Of a stretch of DNA of 64,000 bases, positions 1 through 11,385 are shown one piece after another. Below the pieces are notes generated by a model. It did no database searches and was not told where the DNA came from. It saw only the letters and a list, made by a program, of their open reading frames with translations. Made by a program: the position numbers and the translations under genes. This stretch comes from Fistularia commersonii. Its lineage: Eukaryota; Chordata; Actinopteri; Syngnathiformes; Fistulariidae. Numbering within the stretch: the first letter of the stretch is position 1; every line of letters begins with the position of its first letter. The stretch lies in contig JBBMNZ010000001.1 in the NCBI GenBank assembly GCA_037954325.1, positions 22,588,258-22,652,257 of the forward strand. The letters are read 5' to 3'.

Positions 1-68
1 GATTATCAGATGAAAAAGGGAGAAAACGCGAGGATTACCGTGGATGGAGAGGATTTTAATATTAATAG

Positions 69-134
69 TTTTTTTTCTTTCTTTCTTTTTCCTCCCCCTC
101 CTTCTCCTCCTCCTCCTCCTCCTTTCTCCTCCCC
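69..134. repeat. 66-nt pure polypyrimidine tract
   Basis: Only C and T occur on the plus strand, first T-rich, then TCC repeats. A single G at 135 interrupts it before the C/T run continues to about 147. It is complementary in character to the purine tract at 993-1065. Confidence 0.9.
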
Positions 135-268
135 GCTTTTTCCCCCCGATGAGACAGAAGGTAGATTGCCTCTGCTGTTTTCCTTTTGCCGATTCGCAGT
201 GACAGGGATGATGGATGATCCAGCCGGGCTAAACAACTCCTCCCCTCCATCTCCTCCCTGTCAGGGAC

Positions 269-311
269 CGGGCCGTGGAGGGGGGGGTGTGCACCCCCCC
301 TCCACGGCCCG
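269..311. repeat. perfect 18-bp inverted repeat with 7-nt loop
   Basis: The left arm 269-286 (CGGGCCGTGGAG followed by G) pairs exactly with the right arm 294-311 (C run, then CTCCACGGCCCG), leaving GTGTGCA as the loop. The stem is very GC-rich. No T-tract follows and there is no known transcript here, so a terminator or RNA role is not indicated. Confidence 0.9.
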
Positions 312-837
312 ATGCCGTGGAAGACACCCGCCTCGCCCCTGCGTTACAATATATAAAAAAAAAATTCAATGAAATAAACATTTAAAAAGCGTCTGTGCGT
401 AATACGCGTTAACAGCGCCTCTATTTCACACACTGGTGTGTGGTTTTAGCTTCCTCCTAAAATGTATGCATTGTAAATATAAAGTTGTGTTGTTTTTTTT
501 TTGTTTTTTTTTTTTTGCTTTACTAAACGCTGATTTATTTTTATTTGTTTTTTATTTATTTTTAAAAAAGGAGGACGCACTCTTCGGGCGGTTAGTGTCC
601 TTCGCCTTGCAGCTGGCTCACTCTGGGGGACAGGGTGTGTGTGTGTGTGTTTAAGGTTGTTGGTTGTCCGTTTGTGTGTGTGCTTGCATTGCCCTCATTT
701 AAAAAAAAAATCAGCAGTTTTTTTTCCTCTCCTCGCCATAAGGTGTTTCTATGACTACGTTCGGCGGGCCCTGTGTGCGGGTCAGGGGCGGGGGGATGGT
801 GGGTGCTGTGAGGAGGGAGGGGGTCCCTGGGAGAAAA

Positions 838-945
838 AGGGCCGCATTTGGCTGATCATTTATCAATGTCAAGCCCATAATGATTCTCCCTGCAGTCCCC
901 CTATTGATGAGGATAATTACATTAGCTCAGAGTGACTGATCAATA
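838..945. promoter_or_regulatory. candidate regulatory block with three PBX-like half sites
   Basis: Unique, mixed-composition sequence standing out between simple repeats. It contains ATCAAT or ATTGAT at 862-867, 903-908 and 939-944, and TGATCA near both ends (853-858, 937-942). ATCAAT is half of the TGATTNAT site of PBX-HOX dimers. Selected by eye. Confidence 0.3.
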
Positions 946-992
946 AAGCCCAGGGAAAATGCTTTATTATAGCACCACGGAAAAGGCTTTCT

Positions 993-1065
993 GGAAGAAG
1001 GAAAAGAAGGAGAAGAAGGGGAAGAAGAAGAAGAAGAAGAAGGAGGAGGAGGAGGGGGGGGGGGG
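993..1065. repeat. 73-nt pure polypurine tract
   Basis: Only A and G occur, from GGAAGAAGG through GAA repeats and GGA repeats to a G run. Such tracts can form intramolecular triplexes. The minus-strand open frame reading through it is low-complexity and not a gene. Confidence 0.9.
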
Positions 1066-1560
1066 CACGGCTGCTGTCTTTTTTTTAATTTTATTTTTCC
1101 AGCGAAAAGGAGAGAGATCTAAAAAGTCACCCCCCCTTAGTTTTTGGAACAAGTCAAGTGTCCTTCCCTCCTTCTTTCTATCTCTGCTTTTATTCATTCC
1201 TTTTCTTTCTCCCCGGGAATTCTTTTAAATAAAGGAAGAAAAAAATAAAAAGTCATTTTCACAACCGATTGACTTTTTTTTTTTTTTTGGACAGCAAATC
1301 GAACAGTTTCACTTCCTCGTGTCAGAATGATTGACGTCACCCACGTACAGGATTTATTTTAATTTGGGTTTTTAGTAATTTGTATTGTTTAAACAAACAA
1401 AACACATATGCACATAATACATATATGTATCTGTAGCTAATATATGAGGTCATTAAGCACAATGCAGATGTATTACAATGGCATTAGTATTATTTCGTTG
1501 TTGTTATTGTTGTCTGCGTCTCCAGGCCTGCGCTTCGAAAGTGAAGACAAACTGTCAAAT

Positions 1561-1568
1561 GGTGTGTG

Positions 1569-1616
<48 letters not shown>
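1561..1616. repeat. GT microsatellite
   Basis: About 28 units of GT with one GC interruption. A short CA run follows at about 1695-1711 after a C run. Confidence 0.95.
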
Positions 1617-1617
<1 letters not shown>

Positions 1618-1854
1618 ACGCGTGTGTATCAGTGTTTTTTTTTTAATTGTCAGCAGCAACCCCCCCGCGCAGAAATGTTGCAGCCCCCCCCCCCCACACA
1701 CACACACACACCCGTCGGTGTTGCCGCGGATGAATCGCCGTCACCCGGTCTTCCTCTGACGGTGATTCGTCAGACGGTGCCGGTGCGTAACCACCTCACC
1801 CCACCCTCTCTATTTTAAATTCTTTTTCATATAAAAATCCCTCACCCCGACCGT

Positions 1855-1960
1855 GTGTTCGATGGCATTCGATAAAGCGAAAATGCTGATTTTATGTGGA
1901 AAATACAAATTAGAATTAAAAGCACGTTCATACATAATTATGCGTAATTACGCGCAAAAT
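1855..1960. promoter_or_regulatory. candidate homeodomain-site block
   Basis: Unique AT-rich block with TAATTA at 1935-1940 and 1945-1950, exactly 10 bp apart; the second lies in a perfect palindrome GCGTAATTACGC (1942-1953). Confidence 0.3.
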
Positions 1961-2754
1961 TGTGTTTTTTTTTGTATTAAAAATAAATAGGCGGGAAAAT
2001 CCCGTTTTTTGGGGGGAAATGGGCAAATAGAAAAAAATGTGCAAGGAGCTGGCGAGGGCGCGATTCGAAAGAAATGAATAAAGGGGGATTTAAAACAAAC
2101 AAAAAATAAATAAATCATCTGGGTTCTGGTCTTCCTCCTCGCAGTGAGTGACAGCCGCACCTCCCTACCCTCAAGACTCCCCACAGAAATACATTTTAAA
2201 GACAAAGATTTAGTTAGATCACAAAAATGGAAGGATTTTTTTCTTCAATAGTTTTTTACATTATTATTATCGTTAATATTCGGTGTGTCAGAAATGGCGA
2301 GGCAGAGGAAAAGGTGCGTTTGAGTGCAGAATAAATGCAATGTGGTAAAAAAAAAAAAAAAAAAAGGAGGGTGGTGGTGAAGAAGGCGGGAAGGAGGATC
2401 CTTGGGGACGTCAAACCCCGTATTTCATTGGGACTGACCCGGACGCGCCGCGGGTTCGAGCGTCGCGGGGTTGTTTTTCCCGCCGTCGGACGGGAAACCC
2501 CAGATCCCTCTCCCCCCGGCTCTTGTGGATTTTTTAATTTTTTTATTTTGAGAATCCTGAAATTTCCTTCAGGGATTTTTTTAAAGAGATAATTTATATA
2601 TTTTTTAGCTTTATTATTTTTTTTTTCTTAAAAAAGGGAGGGGGGTGGAAATATCTCGCAGGGAGCCGAGGGCAGCAAAGTGAGACATTTCACAAGAAGA
2701 GTAAATAACTGAGAGGGCTTGAGGAGGGAGAGTGGGTGGGGTGCTGTCGGCGAC

Positions 2755-2875
2755 GCTCACTCACGCGTGCACGGGGATAGATTTCCAAAAATGCTCTGCG
2801 TTATTGATTAACAGAGGCCATTCAAATGAAATAATTAATCTTTATATGGTTTTGACACGTAAAATAATTTATTAT
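2755..2875. promoter_or_regulatory. candidate regulatory block with HNF1-like site
   Basis: Contains GTTATTGATTAAC (2800-2812), one mismatch from the HNF1 palindrome GTTAATNATTAAC, followed by ATTCAAATGAAATAATTAATC with an OCT-like ATTTGAAT core on the minus strand. Confidence 0.3.
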
Positions 2876-2879
2876 ACAG

Positions 2880-2956
2880 AGAAAGAAAGCAAGAGAGAGG
2901 GAGAGAGAGAGAGGGGGGGGAGAAAGGGAGTGGGAGGGAAAGAGGGAGAGAGAGAC
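2880..2956. repeat. purine-rich GA tract
   Basis: AGAGAAAGAAAGCAAGAGAG followed by GGGA/GAGA repeats; nearly pure purine on the plus strand with one C near the start and a T later. A second GAA-rich tract follows at about 3050-3110. Confidence 0.8.
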
Positions 2957-3508
2957 CCCCTCTTCATCCCACCCTTGGGCGCACTGTGATTACATGATGG
3001 CGACCCCTTCTGGAGGCCAAAGTAAATATTGTTTACAAAGAAGTAAATGACGAAGAAGAGGATGAAGAAGAAGAGGGAGTGTAAGAAGGACAAGAGAAAG
3101 AAGAGGACTCTCTGTTCATGCGGTGATTCGATCTTGTCCCAACTCCTCCCATTTTATTATTTGTATTTATTGTTATTTTAAAAGCAAAACTTCCCACCAT
3201 GTTTGACCCCGTCCAGGACCTGTGAGAGGAAGAGGAGGAGTAGGAGAGTGTGACCTGCGATAGGAAGTGTGACCTCCCCCGCCCTCCACGCACTCGGGGC
3301 CTGGTGTTTACTCACAGGTACGCACGTCCTCATGCATGTATTAGGAGGAGGCGGTGATGCTAAAATCAATAAAGATGGATTGTGGGGTCAATATTGTGCT
3401 TTGCACCTGGGGACTTGTTGCCCCAGCTCACCTTCCACGGTGTGTTTCTGAGAGAGAGAGACATGGAGAGAGATATGAGCAATTCATAATGGGTGTGCTC
3501 GTGTCTAT

Positions 3509-3540
<32 letters not shown>

Positions 3541-3542
3541 CT
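3509..3542. repeat. GT microsatellite
   Basis: A run of about 16 GT units flanked by imperfect TGTA/CTGT units. Confidence 0.9.
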
Positions 3543-3811
3543 GTGTCGAGGAGAGGAGCTGAAGTCATCCAGTCGGTGAAGGAGCCGAACGACACCGACA
3601 CCATTAATCACGGCCCACTTGAAGATCTGACTGAAAGAGCAGCATCGGTGACCATTATCGTCTCGGGTGGCTGTGGAAACGCCTCTGCTGCCTCCTCAGA
3701 GCCACGTGACGGCGGGGAGGAGGAAACAACAGACGGGGCTGCCGGATGACCTCTGCCCGTCATCATAATAGCAATATTAAGTAAGTCATAAAATGTAAGT
3801 AATCTGCTGCT

Positions 3812-3982
3812 CATTATTATTATTGTTATTATTATTATCATCAATAATAATAATAATAATGATAATAATAATAATAATTCATAGCAACAGAAATACATAG
3901 ATAATATTAGCTATTATTATAATAATGGTTATTATTATTATTATTATTAATAATAATAATAATAATAACAATAATAATAATT
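3812..3982. repeat. TTA/AAT trinucleotide array with a perfect 42-bp palindrome
   Basis: ATT repeats on one side switch to AAT repeats on the other several times. Bases 3928-3969 form an exact palindrome from GTTATT to AATAAC centred between 3948 and 3949. Confidence 0.9.
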
Positions 3983-4080
3983 CTTATGATAAAAATAATT
4001 ATTCTCATTGGTGATGGTTTTCATGCTAAGCATGACTAAAGTGGCGTGTTAAAGGTGCCACCAATATTAGATTAAAGGGG

Positions 4081-4183
<103 letters not shown>

Positions 4184-4737
4184 AACCCCTCAACATTGGT
4201 ATTTATTAATATTTTCCACTAAATCTTTGTCCAGAAGATATAGGCATATAATCTAATCTCTATAAAGTGTCACTGTGACATGGACTCTTCATCTCAGTCT
4301 TCTCTCTCTTCTCTGCAGAAATAACAATCATAGCACATAAATTAAATGATAAAAATATAATAATTCAAAGGAGTAAAAGAGGAAATTTGTAGCAAAGTGC
4401 ACACTTCCTGCTCCAAACGCGTCCGACCAAGGGTTCAGCCTTCAGGTGTGGTGACTTATTGACATCAGATTATCCCACAAGTGATGACGTGGGGAACAGA
4501 GATACAGTTCCCTCGCTTCTTCTCATTTACAGAGAATGTGCGTGAGGGGGGGCAACGTCCTAGGAATAAATAGCAGCGAGCGGGAGAAGGAGGAGGCGGA
4601 GGCGACTTGGGTGTGTGACCTGACCGCAGGGAACCCGCGGGCTCCCATATCTCCTCCTCGCCATAAAAGTCCCGTCTCATAAGTTCAACTTTGTTTCTCA
4701 ACAAGGAGTGTAAACTGTTGTCGATATTCAGATAGCC

Positions 4738-5048
4738 TTCATCTGCCAGTAACGACGGGCAGGCGGCGGACTATCTTATCTGCGGCCCAGGTAGCGCCAT
4801 ACCTGGGGGGAACAACCGCTGCGATAAAGACCGTCTGGGCCAATAGAAAGGCTCTCGTCTGTCTGTGAGGAGTTAATGGAGAACGCCACTGGAGACAGGA
4901 AGTCCTCAGAAAGTGAAAAGCACTTTATTGCGCACCTGAATGGCCCCGGCGTTGGGTTTCTCTCAAACCCAATGGGAAAACCGCATTACGGCTCTTTACA
5001 CAGGGTCATTACAACAGGCTGGCCGGGCTGAAGTGATCTATTGCATTT
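4738..5048. promoter_or_regulatory. candidate regulatory block
   Basis: About 310 bp of unique sequence free of simple repeats, with a GATA-type word (CTTATC at 4776), a CCAAT-type word (GGCCAATAG) and TCATTACAACAGGC. No exon is recognised on either strand. Confidence 0.25.
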
Positions 5049-5374
5049 GAATGACAACATCCCATCGCTTCATTCATCCTTCCCTCTCGTGTGACCCGAG
5101 GAGAATCCCCCGTGGGATCGGGTTGGGCGGGGAGGGGGTGGCGAGCGGCGGGGCCGGGTTCGCTGGAGCGGCGGGGCTAACATCGAGGCCCTCAAGCGAT
5201 CGTCCTTCCGCCCGCGGCGGCAACAGGTTTCCGGGAAGCGTAACCCAGGGTGCATTGCAACATGACATCATCGGCCTCTAAAAATGAACTGCAAAATCGA
5301 TCCCTCGCCGGGGCCGGCCTCCCATAAGTCAAATATAGATGATACAGGACATATGTTTGGATGGAAGTGTATAT

Positions 5375-5615
5375 TTACCTGTCACCAGGAACTCAAGGGC
5401 ATGCAGCCCGGAGGCCATATCCAGGCACGGAGCGGAGTGTTTTGGGCTGAAAATGAGTTGTAAAAGTGATAAATGGCCTCCCGTTGCTGGCTGAAGAGCA
5501 CTGGAGCTGCTGGCACGCTGCCTCCAGCCAAACACTTTAATTGCTCGGCAAGTGAAAGCGCAGCAAATACAAGCGGTAGAAAATAACAAAATACGGCTAT
5601 GAAATTCGGAGGCAC
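5375..5615. promoter_or_regulatory. candidate regulatory block
   Basis: Unique sequence with TTTAATTGCTCGGCAAGTGA and AAAAGTGATAAATGG words. The 121-codon minus frame across it has no recognisable domain, so a non-coding element is more likely. Confidence 0.25.
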
Positions 5616-8600
5616 ATCGACGTCGCGCGCCTTTTTTTTTTTTTTTTTTTCCAATGCGACTATCTGGACCAGAAGTGGTTCGGGAACTCCACAAACAGCT
5701 AACTTTACTCTAAAGTAGAGTGTTTTCCACTTGATTACATAAAGGGTGCTTAAAATGTGGCCTCGCGAAAAGCAGTATGTACTTTGGATCCAGATCTGGA
5801 CATCCGTTCCTTTCCGCTGACATCTGTTTCACAATCGTACTTGATAAGAGAAGATGTTCTTCACTTTATGCCGGACGTCAACGGACCATTTCCTTCGGGC
5901 CAGTGAGAGAAATTCAGTCCGGACGTGCTGATATTACATCATAATTTTGTTAAACGCATAATAAATCGTTACACTCCGTTCGCCCGAAGTTGACAATCGG
6001 ATATTTCCCAATCAAAGCTCCTCCAGGTCAGTTGATGCCCAGCCAACTCTGTTCAGAGTCACAGGAGTTTATCTTCTGATTTTTATTTTTTTTATTCCTG
6101 AAGGTTCCCATCCCGGGGCTGGATTTAAACTCTCGTCCGATGTTGGTCCATAAGACCGGACTGAAATGATTAAAAGGCGTGCTTTACGAAAGCAGCGGAG
6201 TCAGATTCTATTTTATTTTATTAACGTGGTTGTCCGATGACGCTTTCCATGTAGAGCAGGTCTAGACCAGACTCTTTCAGACAGTCTACAAAAATCCAAC
6301 ATTCCACTATGAGCGGGCACTTGGCGACAGCGGCTAGGACACAACTGCTTATTACCTCTGCAGAAACCTTGGACAGATCCCAGCTCAATGTTGGCGGCCT
6401 TCTGCCTCGACTGGCCGGAAAGAAAGTGTTTGGGGTCCAGGAACAAATCGGGAGGAGTCAAATGCCTTCTTTTGGCTTATAATTTCCCCTAAAAATATAG
6501 TCAGGATGAAAATGTAACTTCATCCTGATATGATCATATAATAGATGTCAGTAAGAATATGGGACACGAGCTCAGAAACGTCCTCAATGAGTTTATATTT
6601 TGGCGAAGCTGAGGTCGTCCCAAAAGCTAGTCTTTCACATGTGGGGAAAGAAATAGGGGGGGGGGGGGGGGTCCAAAAGGGAGAAAAGAAGTTTTGTATC
6701 AGAACTTTTGTTTTTTTTCTCCTCATTCCGCTCCCATTAATCATCCCCTGACCCTCCGCTCCCCCCGTGTTTGAAAGTGTACATAAAGGCGGCGCAAACC
6801 CGTCCAACTCCTGCAGCTACAACAATACGGCGCTCTCTCCCTTCATGTCAATAAGCTAATGATGTCGTCATGTAGTAGTCGCGGTTCTTCTACTCCGATC
6901 TTACTTCGATGGGATGGCGTTCAAACTTCTGCAAAGGTCTAAGCCGCTCTGGAGAAGGAGCCCCAGCTAAGCTCAGCCAACACTCCCTCCCCCCTTTACG
7001 TAAACATCTTCAATATTACGTTGCCAGTAGAAAATGTTGATCCGTCTCCCCGGTTCTTTCAGATATTTCCAAATCCAAAGCCCCTGCTCTGTAAATAACG
7101 GACTCGTCTGCGATTTCAGATTCATTGTGACCAAAGCAAGTTCGGAACGAATGCAGGGCTGCGTCGAATATCCTCCTATCAGCCGCATTCGCCGCTTCAA
7201 TTTGCATCCCGCGGTGGCCGCGCTCGTCTCCGTGGTCGCCACCGGATTTCATAATAGCGAGTGTTTGTTGTGACCAATACGGATTCTGTCTCCGGTCTCC
7301 TGCGACTCAGCCCTTTTCCCCTCCGCTGTCACGGCTCTGATATTTCAGAATGTCACCGCGTCTCTTGCGTCCACCCCCAGTTCCCCCCACACACACACCC
7401 ATAGAGCCCGGTCTGTATCTGTAACCGGGGCTTCTCAGGACCCCGGCTGTGAACAGAAGACGACACGGTTTCTGGGTCACTTCTGTCACAGCCCAAATGC
7501 CACGCAGGGGGGCTGACCTTTCCGCCGGCCGACGGTGGAGCGTGCAGCCTCCATGCAAGCTGTCACCCCTGTGGTTTCTGACCGCGAGCGCCTACTCTCT
7601 CCGTTTTACCCGCAGACCTTTCATTCCCTCAAACTCAACACGCTCCTTCGCCGCTAATCCCTCTTCTCCTATTTTTTTTTTTTTTTTTTCTGAGACAATG
7701 GGTTTTTAAAGCAATGCAAATCAAAGCTTCGGGAACCGTCCGGACTACACCCCCGGACCGTCGCGGTTCCCCCCGGTGACGGCTGCGGACACATGGTGTA
7801 TCAGGTCTCGGGCCTGGAAGGAACTCAAAATATGCTTCCTCGATTTATTTTCTAGGCGTGGATTCGTCAGCAGGTGGCCGTGTTTTTACAAACGGGAGCT
7901 TGGCTGAAAATTGAATACCTCAATTAGCGTGAGTTCTAGTCAACACCTCTCCTTTAGCGGCGCCCGGGCCAAGATGTTGAGATTTCTCTGGACCCGAGGT
8001 TGTCGTCTAGGGCTGTTACAAATAGGCGACGTTTCCAAGACTTGTTGGTCAGGCGTGATATTTTTTGTGATTATAGCTCTGGATGTGATTTTTAATGTGC
8101 TTGTTTTTCATGCTTTTGTCTGCGTCTCTGCTTGTCCCTCTCCGTCAGTGACTCATACGCCAACTAAAATACCCCCCCGAGGATAATTGTGCCCATAGTT
8201 GTTCAGTTTCCCTCAAATATACCATCTGCGCTCCATCCTGTCAATCAAAAATGTACCGCTTCGCCCTTTTCAACCCCCCCCAGGACCGTTTTTCTCATGA
8301 TCCATTGTTGTTTTTAAATAACAGGGCCTGATTAGCGGAGGTTCCTAAAAATAAAAACTCCTCATATCTGCTCCAGCTCAAAGCTGAGGCTTTTTTCTTT
8401 TTTAAGCCCTTTAAAAAAAACCTTGTTTTTAAATTTTTAACGGGCTCCTCTGGTAGAACTTCCGCTATGATGTCTTCTTGGTTGATGGAGGATCTCTGCT
8501 AAAAGCACGATGGTGCCCCGGGGCCAAAACTGTTGGGGGGGGAGGGGGGCACAGGTCTTCACATAAATAACACAGAACCACAGAGGAAGTCCGTTTGATG

Positions 8601-8929
8601 GTCTGCTAGCTGGAGGGTCAGAACCTGGCCTTCATTCTCTCTACGTCTGTCCTTCTTTCACGTCCTCGGCGGCTCAGTGGTCGAGCGAGAGGCTCCGGCC
8701 GAGGCGGCGTGAAAAACAGCGGGATTCGGGAAGAGGACCGGGCCGAGACGTACATCTGAGCGGGCGGCAGCTTCCACCCGCCTGCGGCTTCAGACGGAGG
8801 CAGAGGGGACGATGTGAAGTGGATCAAACTAATACGACACATGGGGAAACACAGATTGAAGAAAAACATCAACACGGCACTGAATTGGACGTGCTGCATT
8901 GTTTCTCTTCCCCCGTCGCACAAAACGCT

Positions 8930-9140
8930 ACTATTTAAAACAAAACGGGCAAAACACTTACTGGATGTCCATTAAATTTTGTCGGAATACTGGTTTCCTG
9001 GCCCAAGGAAGTGACCTCTCTCCGCTGACCTTATTTGGAGTGCGAGCCGGAGCGCTCCATTGTTGTGATAACACAATGAATCTAAAAAGGAGGTGGAACA
9101 CAAGGGCGAGGAAAATACAGAATAAAGATGTCTGCCCGTG
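8930..9140. promoter_or_regulatory. candidate regulatory block with everted SOX sites
   Basis: CATTGT at 9058-9063 and ACAATG at 9073-9078 form two SOX cores in opposite orientation, 9 bp apart, within unique sequence. Confidence 0.3.
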
Positions 9141-10471
9141 ACAAAATCATCATTTTTCTATATTTACACGCACGAGTCAGAGTCTGGTCAGCCGCAGCCG
9201 ATGACGGCCGCTCCCTTTGAAGTAGGCTTTTGGAGAAGAAAAAGAAATAAAGCTGTATTTAGTTCGCATTGTGTGTAGAACCTAATTTATTGGAGTTGAC
9301 CCCGGCTCCTCTTTTGTGCGACAGCCATCTTGGAAAACAATGGCAGGAAGGCTTGAAACTTGAGAGGAACTGAATCTGCTCTTTTCTATTTTTTTCCTTT
9401 CTTATTCAACGGAGAATATTCCCTCCCGGTGTAAAATAGCTCTGTGTTTTTGCGTCCAACAGGAGCAATAAACTGATGCCTAAGCATTCCATGGGCCAGG
9501 CAATAGCGCCGACTTTAACTGGACACATGGGGACAGTTGTTTTGTACCACATGGAACGGAGGGGTGGGGGCGGGGGGGCCCTGATAGAGGAAGCCACGGC
9601 CGCCTGGCGACCCCGCCGTGACCCACTGGCCTCCTCCTGGAGGGATCAAGGCCTGGATGGGAGCCGGCTAAGGGTTAGAGGTTTAAGGGTAACAAATCAA
9701 GCAACACCTCAGTGGTATTTAACGCACACATACCATATCTTTTAAGCTGCGCGAGTTGGGGTGGAGGCGGGGGCATGACTGCACAGAACAAATATAGAAA
9801 TGCTTATTTTTATTCCCGGCGGCGGAGTTTTGCTCGAAGACGAATGGGACAAACCAGGTAACGGCGGGAGATAAGCCTCGAGAAGACGAGAGCGGCCAAT
9901 GTCTCGGCCAGGCTATTTTTACTTAATAGTCTCAGATGTGGCATCGCGAGTGGTTCTCCGTCAGCCGTTCTGTAAAACATGTGCAAAAGCATTTCTCGAG
10001 GTTCGAACCCCCTCGCTTTCTTTCTTCTTACCGTTCAGTGTGTTGTAAAGAGTAGGACAGAACAGGGCTCCCCTACAGGCAGTGCATATCTGCCTCTAAA
10101 AGCATCACTCAACTTTATGTCAAACCCCCCCATCCCATAGCCCGGCCGTGGTTCTTCCATTACTGTCCGCTCATTAAAGAAACCGGAGTTTTCGCCTACC
10201 TCTGCATCGCCGTCAGGTGTGCGTGCTCACATGGCGGGGCTCGGGAAACACGTTTGTCTAAATAAGTTGGATAAATCCTTAAAAAGTTGAGAAAAGGGAC
10301 TTCAATACAAGGCGTTTTATTTGATTTTGGCTCTAACAGGGGACTTACACAGTTTAAATCAAAAATGTCAATGGCTGATTATTCTCGTATTGTTGGGGGG
10401 AAAAAAAGGCAAAGGAAACATTCACTGATGTAAAACTTTTGTAAAATTATTTCCTTGCTTTCTTAAAATTA

Positions 10472-10782
10472 TTTATTTGCTTCTGGCAAATACGCGACGC
10501 GTCATTTCGTATCTTATGTAGTGTGCGTGCAACAGAGGGCAGATGGGAGTCTCTAGTGAGTGAGTTAAAATACGGTATTGAATATAAATTCAAAGAGGCG
10601 CTTTGTCATGGGCGGCGAGAGCGGAGCCAGAAAAGCAGAGAGAGAAATAATACTTAATAATTTTAAATGGCTTAATCATATTTCATCAATGTGGCGGAGT
10701 GTAAACACGAGCGGAGATGAAGGCGCAATGACGTCTGGTTGCAGTTGCAGAACGAACGTCTAACAAGCCTAATAGATTTAAT
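10472..10782 (-). terminator. candidate cdin1 polyadenylation signals
   Basis: On the minus strand, an ATTAAA variant signal lies at 10777-10782, about 600 nt past the cdin1 stop. A canonical AATAAA lies at 10472-10477, about 900 nt past it; another follows at 10316-10321. Which is used cannot be told from sequence. No strong GT-rich downstream element stands out. Confidence 0.3.
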
Positions 10783-10819
10783 AAAGCGAAGCTGAAAAAG
10801 GTCAACGCGTGGCGATCCT

Positions 10820-11385
10820 TAATCGGAAACGATTGTTTACCCCCTCGGAGAGTGACTGAGAGGGCAACGAGTGACGCAGGTGAGAGACAGGCATCCACCC
10901 GGCCCCCGGACCGCACCTCTCTTATCTGCCGGCGGAGCGGAAGAGGAAGGAGTGACAAAGGCCAGGGCTCTGGGTGTGATAAGGAAGGGCCTTGTGTCCT
11001 GCTCCGGCCCCGGCTCTTGCCCTGGCCGTCCGCTGCGAGAGGCCATCCGGGGGCCAAAGAAAGTCTCGGAGACGGCGTTTTGGACCCGCGGGGACGAGCC
11101 CGAGCTTCGTCAGATCTCCCGATCGCCAGCGTGCGACTGCTCCGGAGGGGTTGTTGGAAGCAGACGCGGGCGGAGGGTCGGCCGGAGTTCAGGGCAGAGT
11201 TCTGTTGGTAGTCTCGCGCTGCAGGAAAGCCAAATTGCTTCCGGATCTAGGTATCTGCCCCGACACAGCTCACTGTTACTGTTTGGACCCTTCCTGCCTC
11301 CTCATCCTCCGCTCTCTTTCCTTCCAATCCTCCGCCCAGGGTTTTTGTTTTGCTTCGCTTCTCATTTGTTCTCGGTTCTACGGAG
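10820..11385. other. CpG-rich block over the cdin1 3' UTR
   Basis: The segment from about 10820 to 11240 is rich in CG dinucleotides (for example GGACCCGCGGGGACG near 11083) and more GC-rich than the AT-rich intron beside it. If the polyadenylation sites above are right, it lies in the cdin1 3' UTR. Plus-strand open frames here (up to about 200 codons) show no recognisable domain and run antisense to the last exon. Confidence 0.5.

Noticed and set aside
9985..10020. tRNA-like GGTTCGAACCCC
   Set aside because: It resembles a T-loop, but the flanking bases do not make a 5-bp stem with a 7-nt loop and no anticodon or acceptor arm is found.
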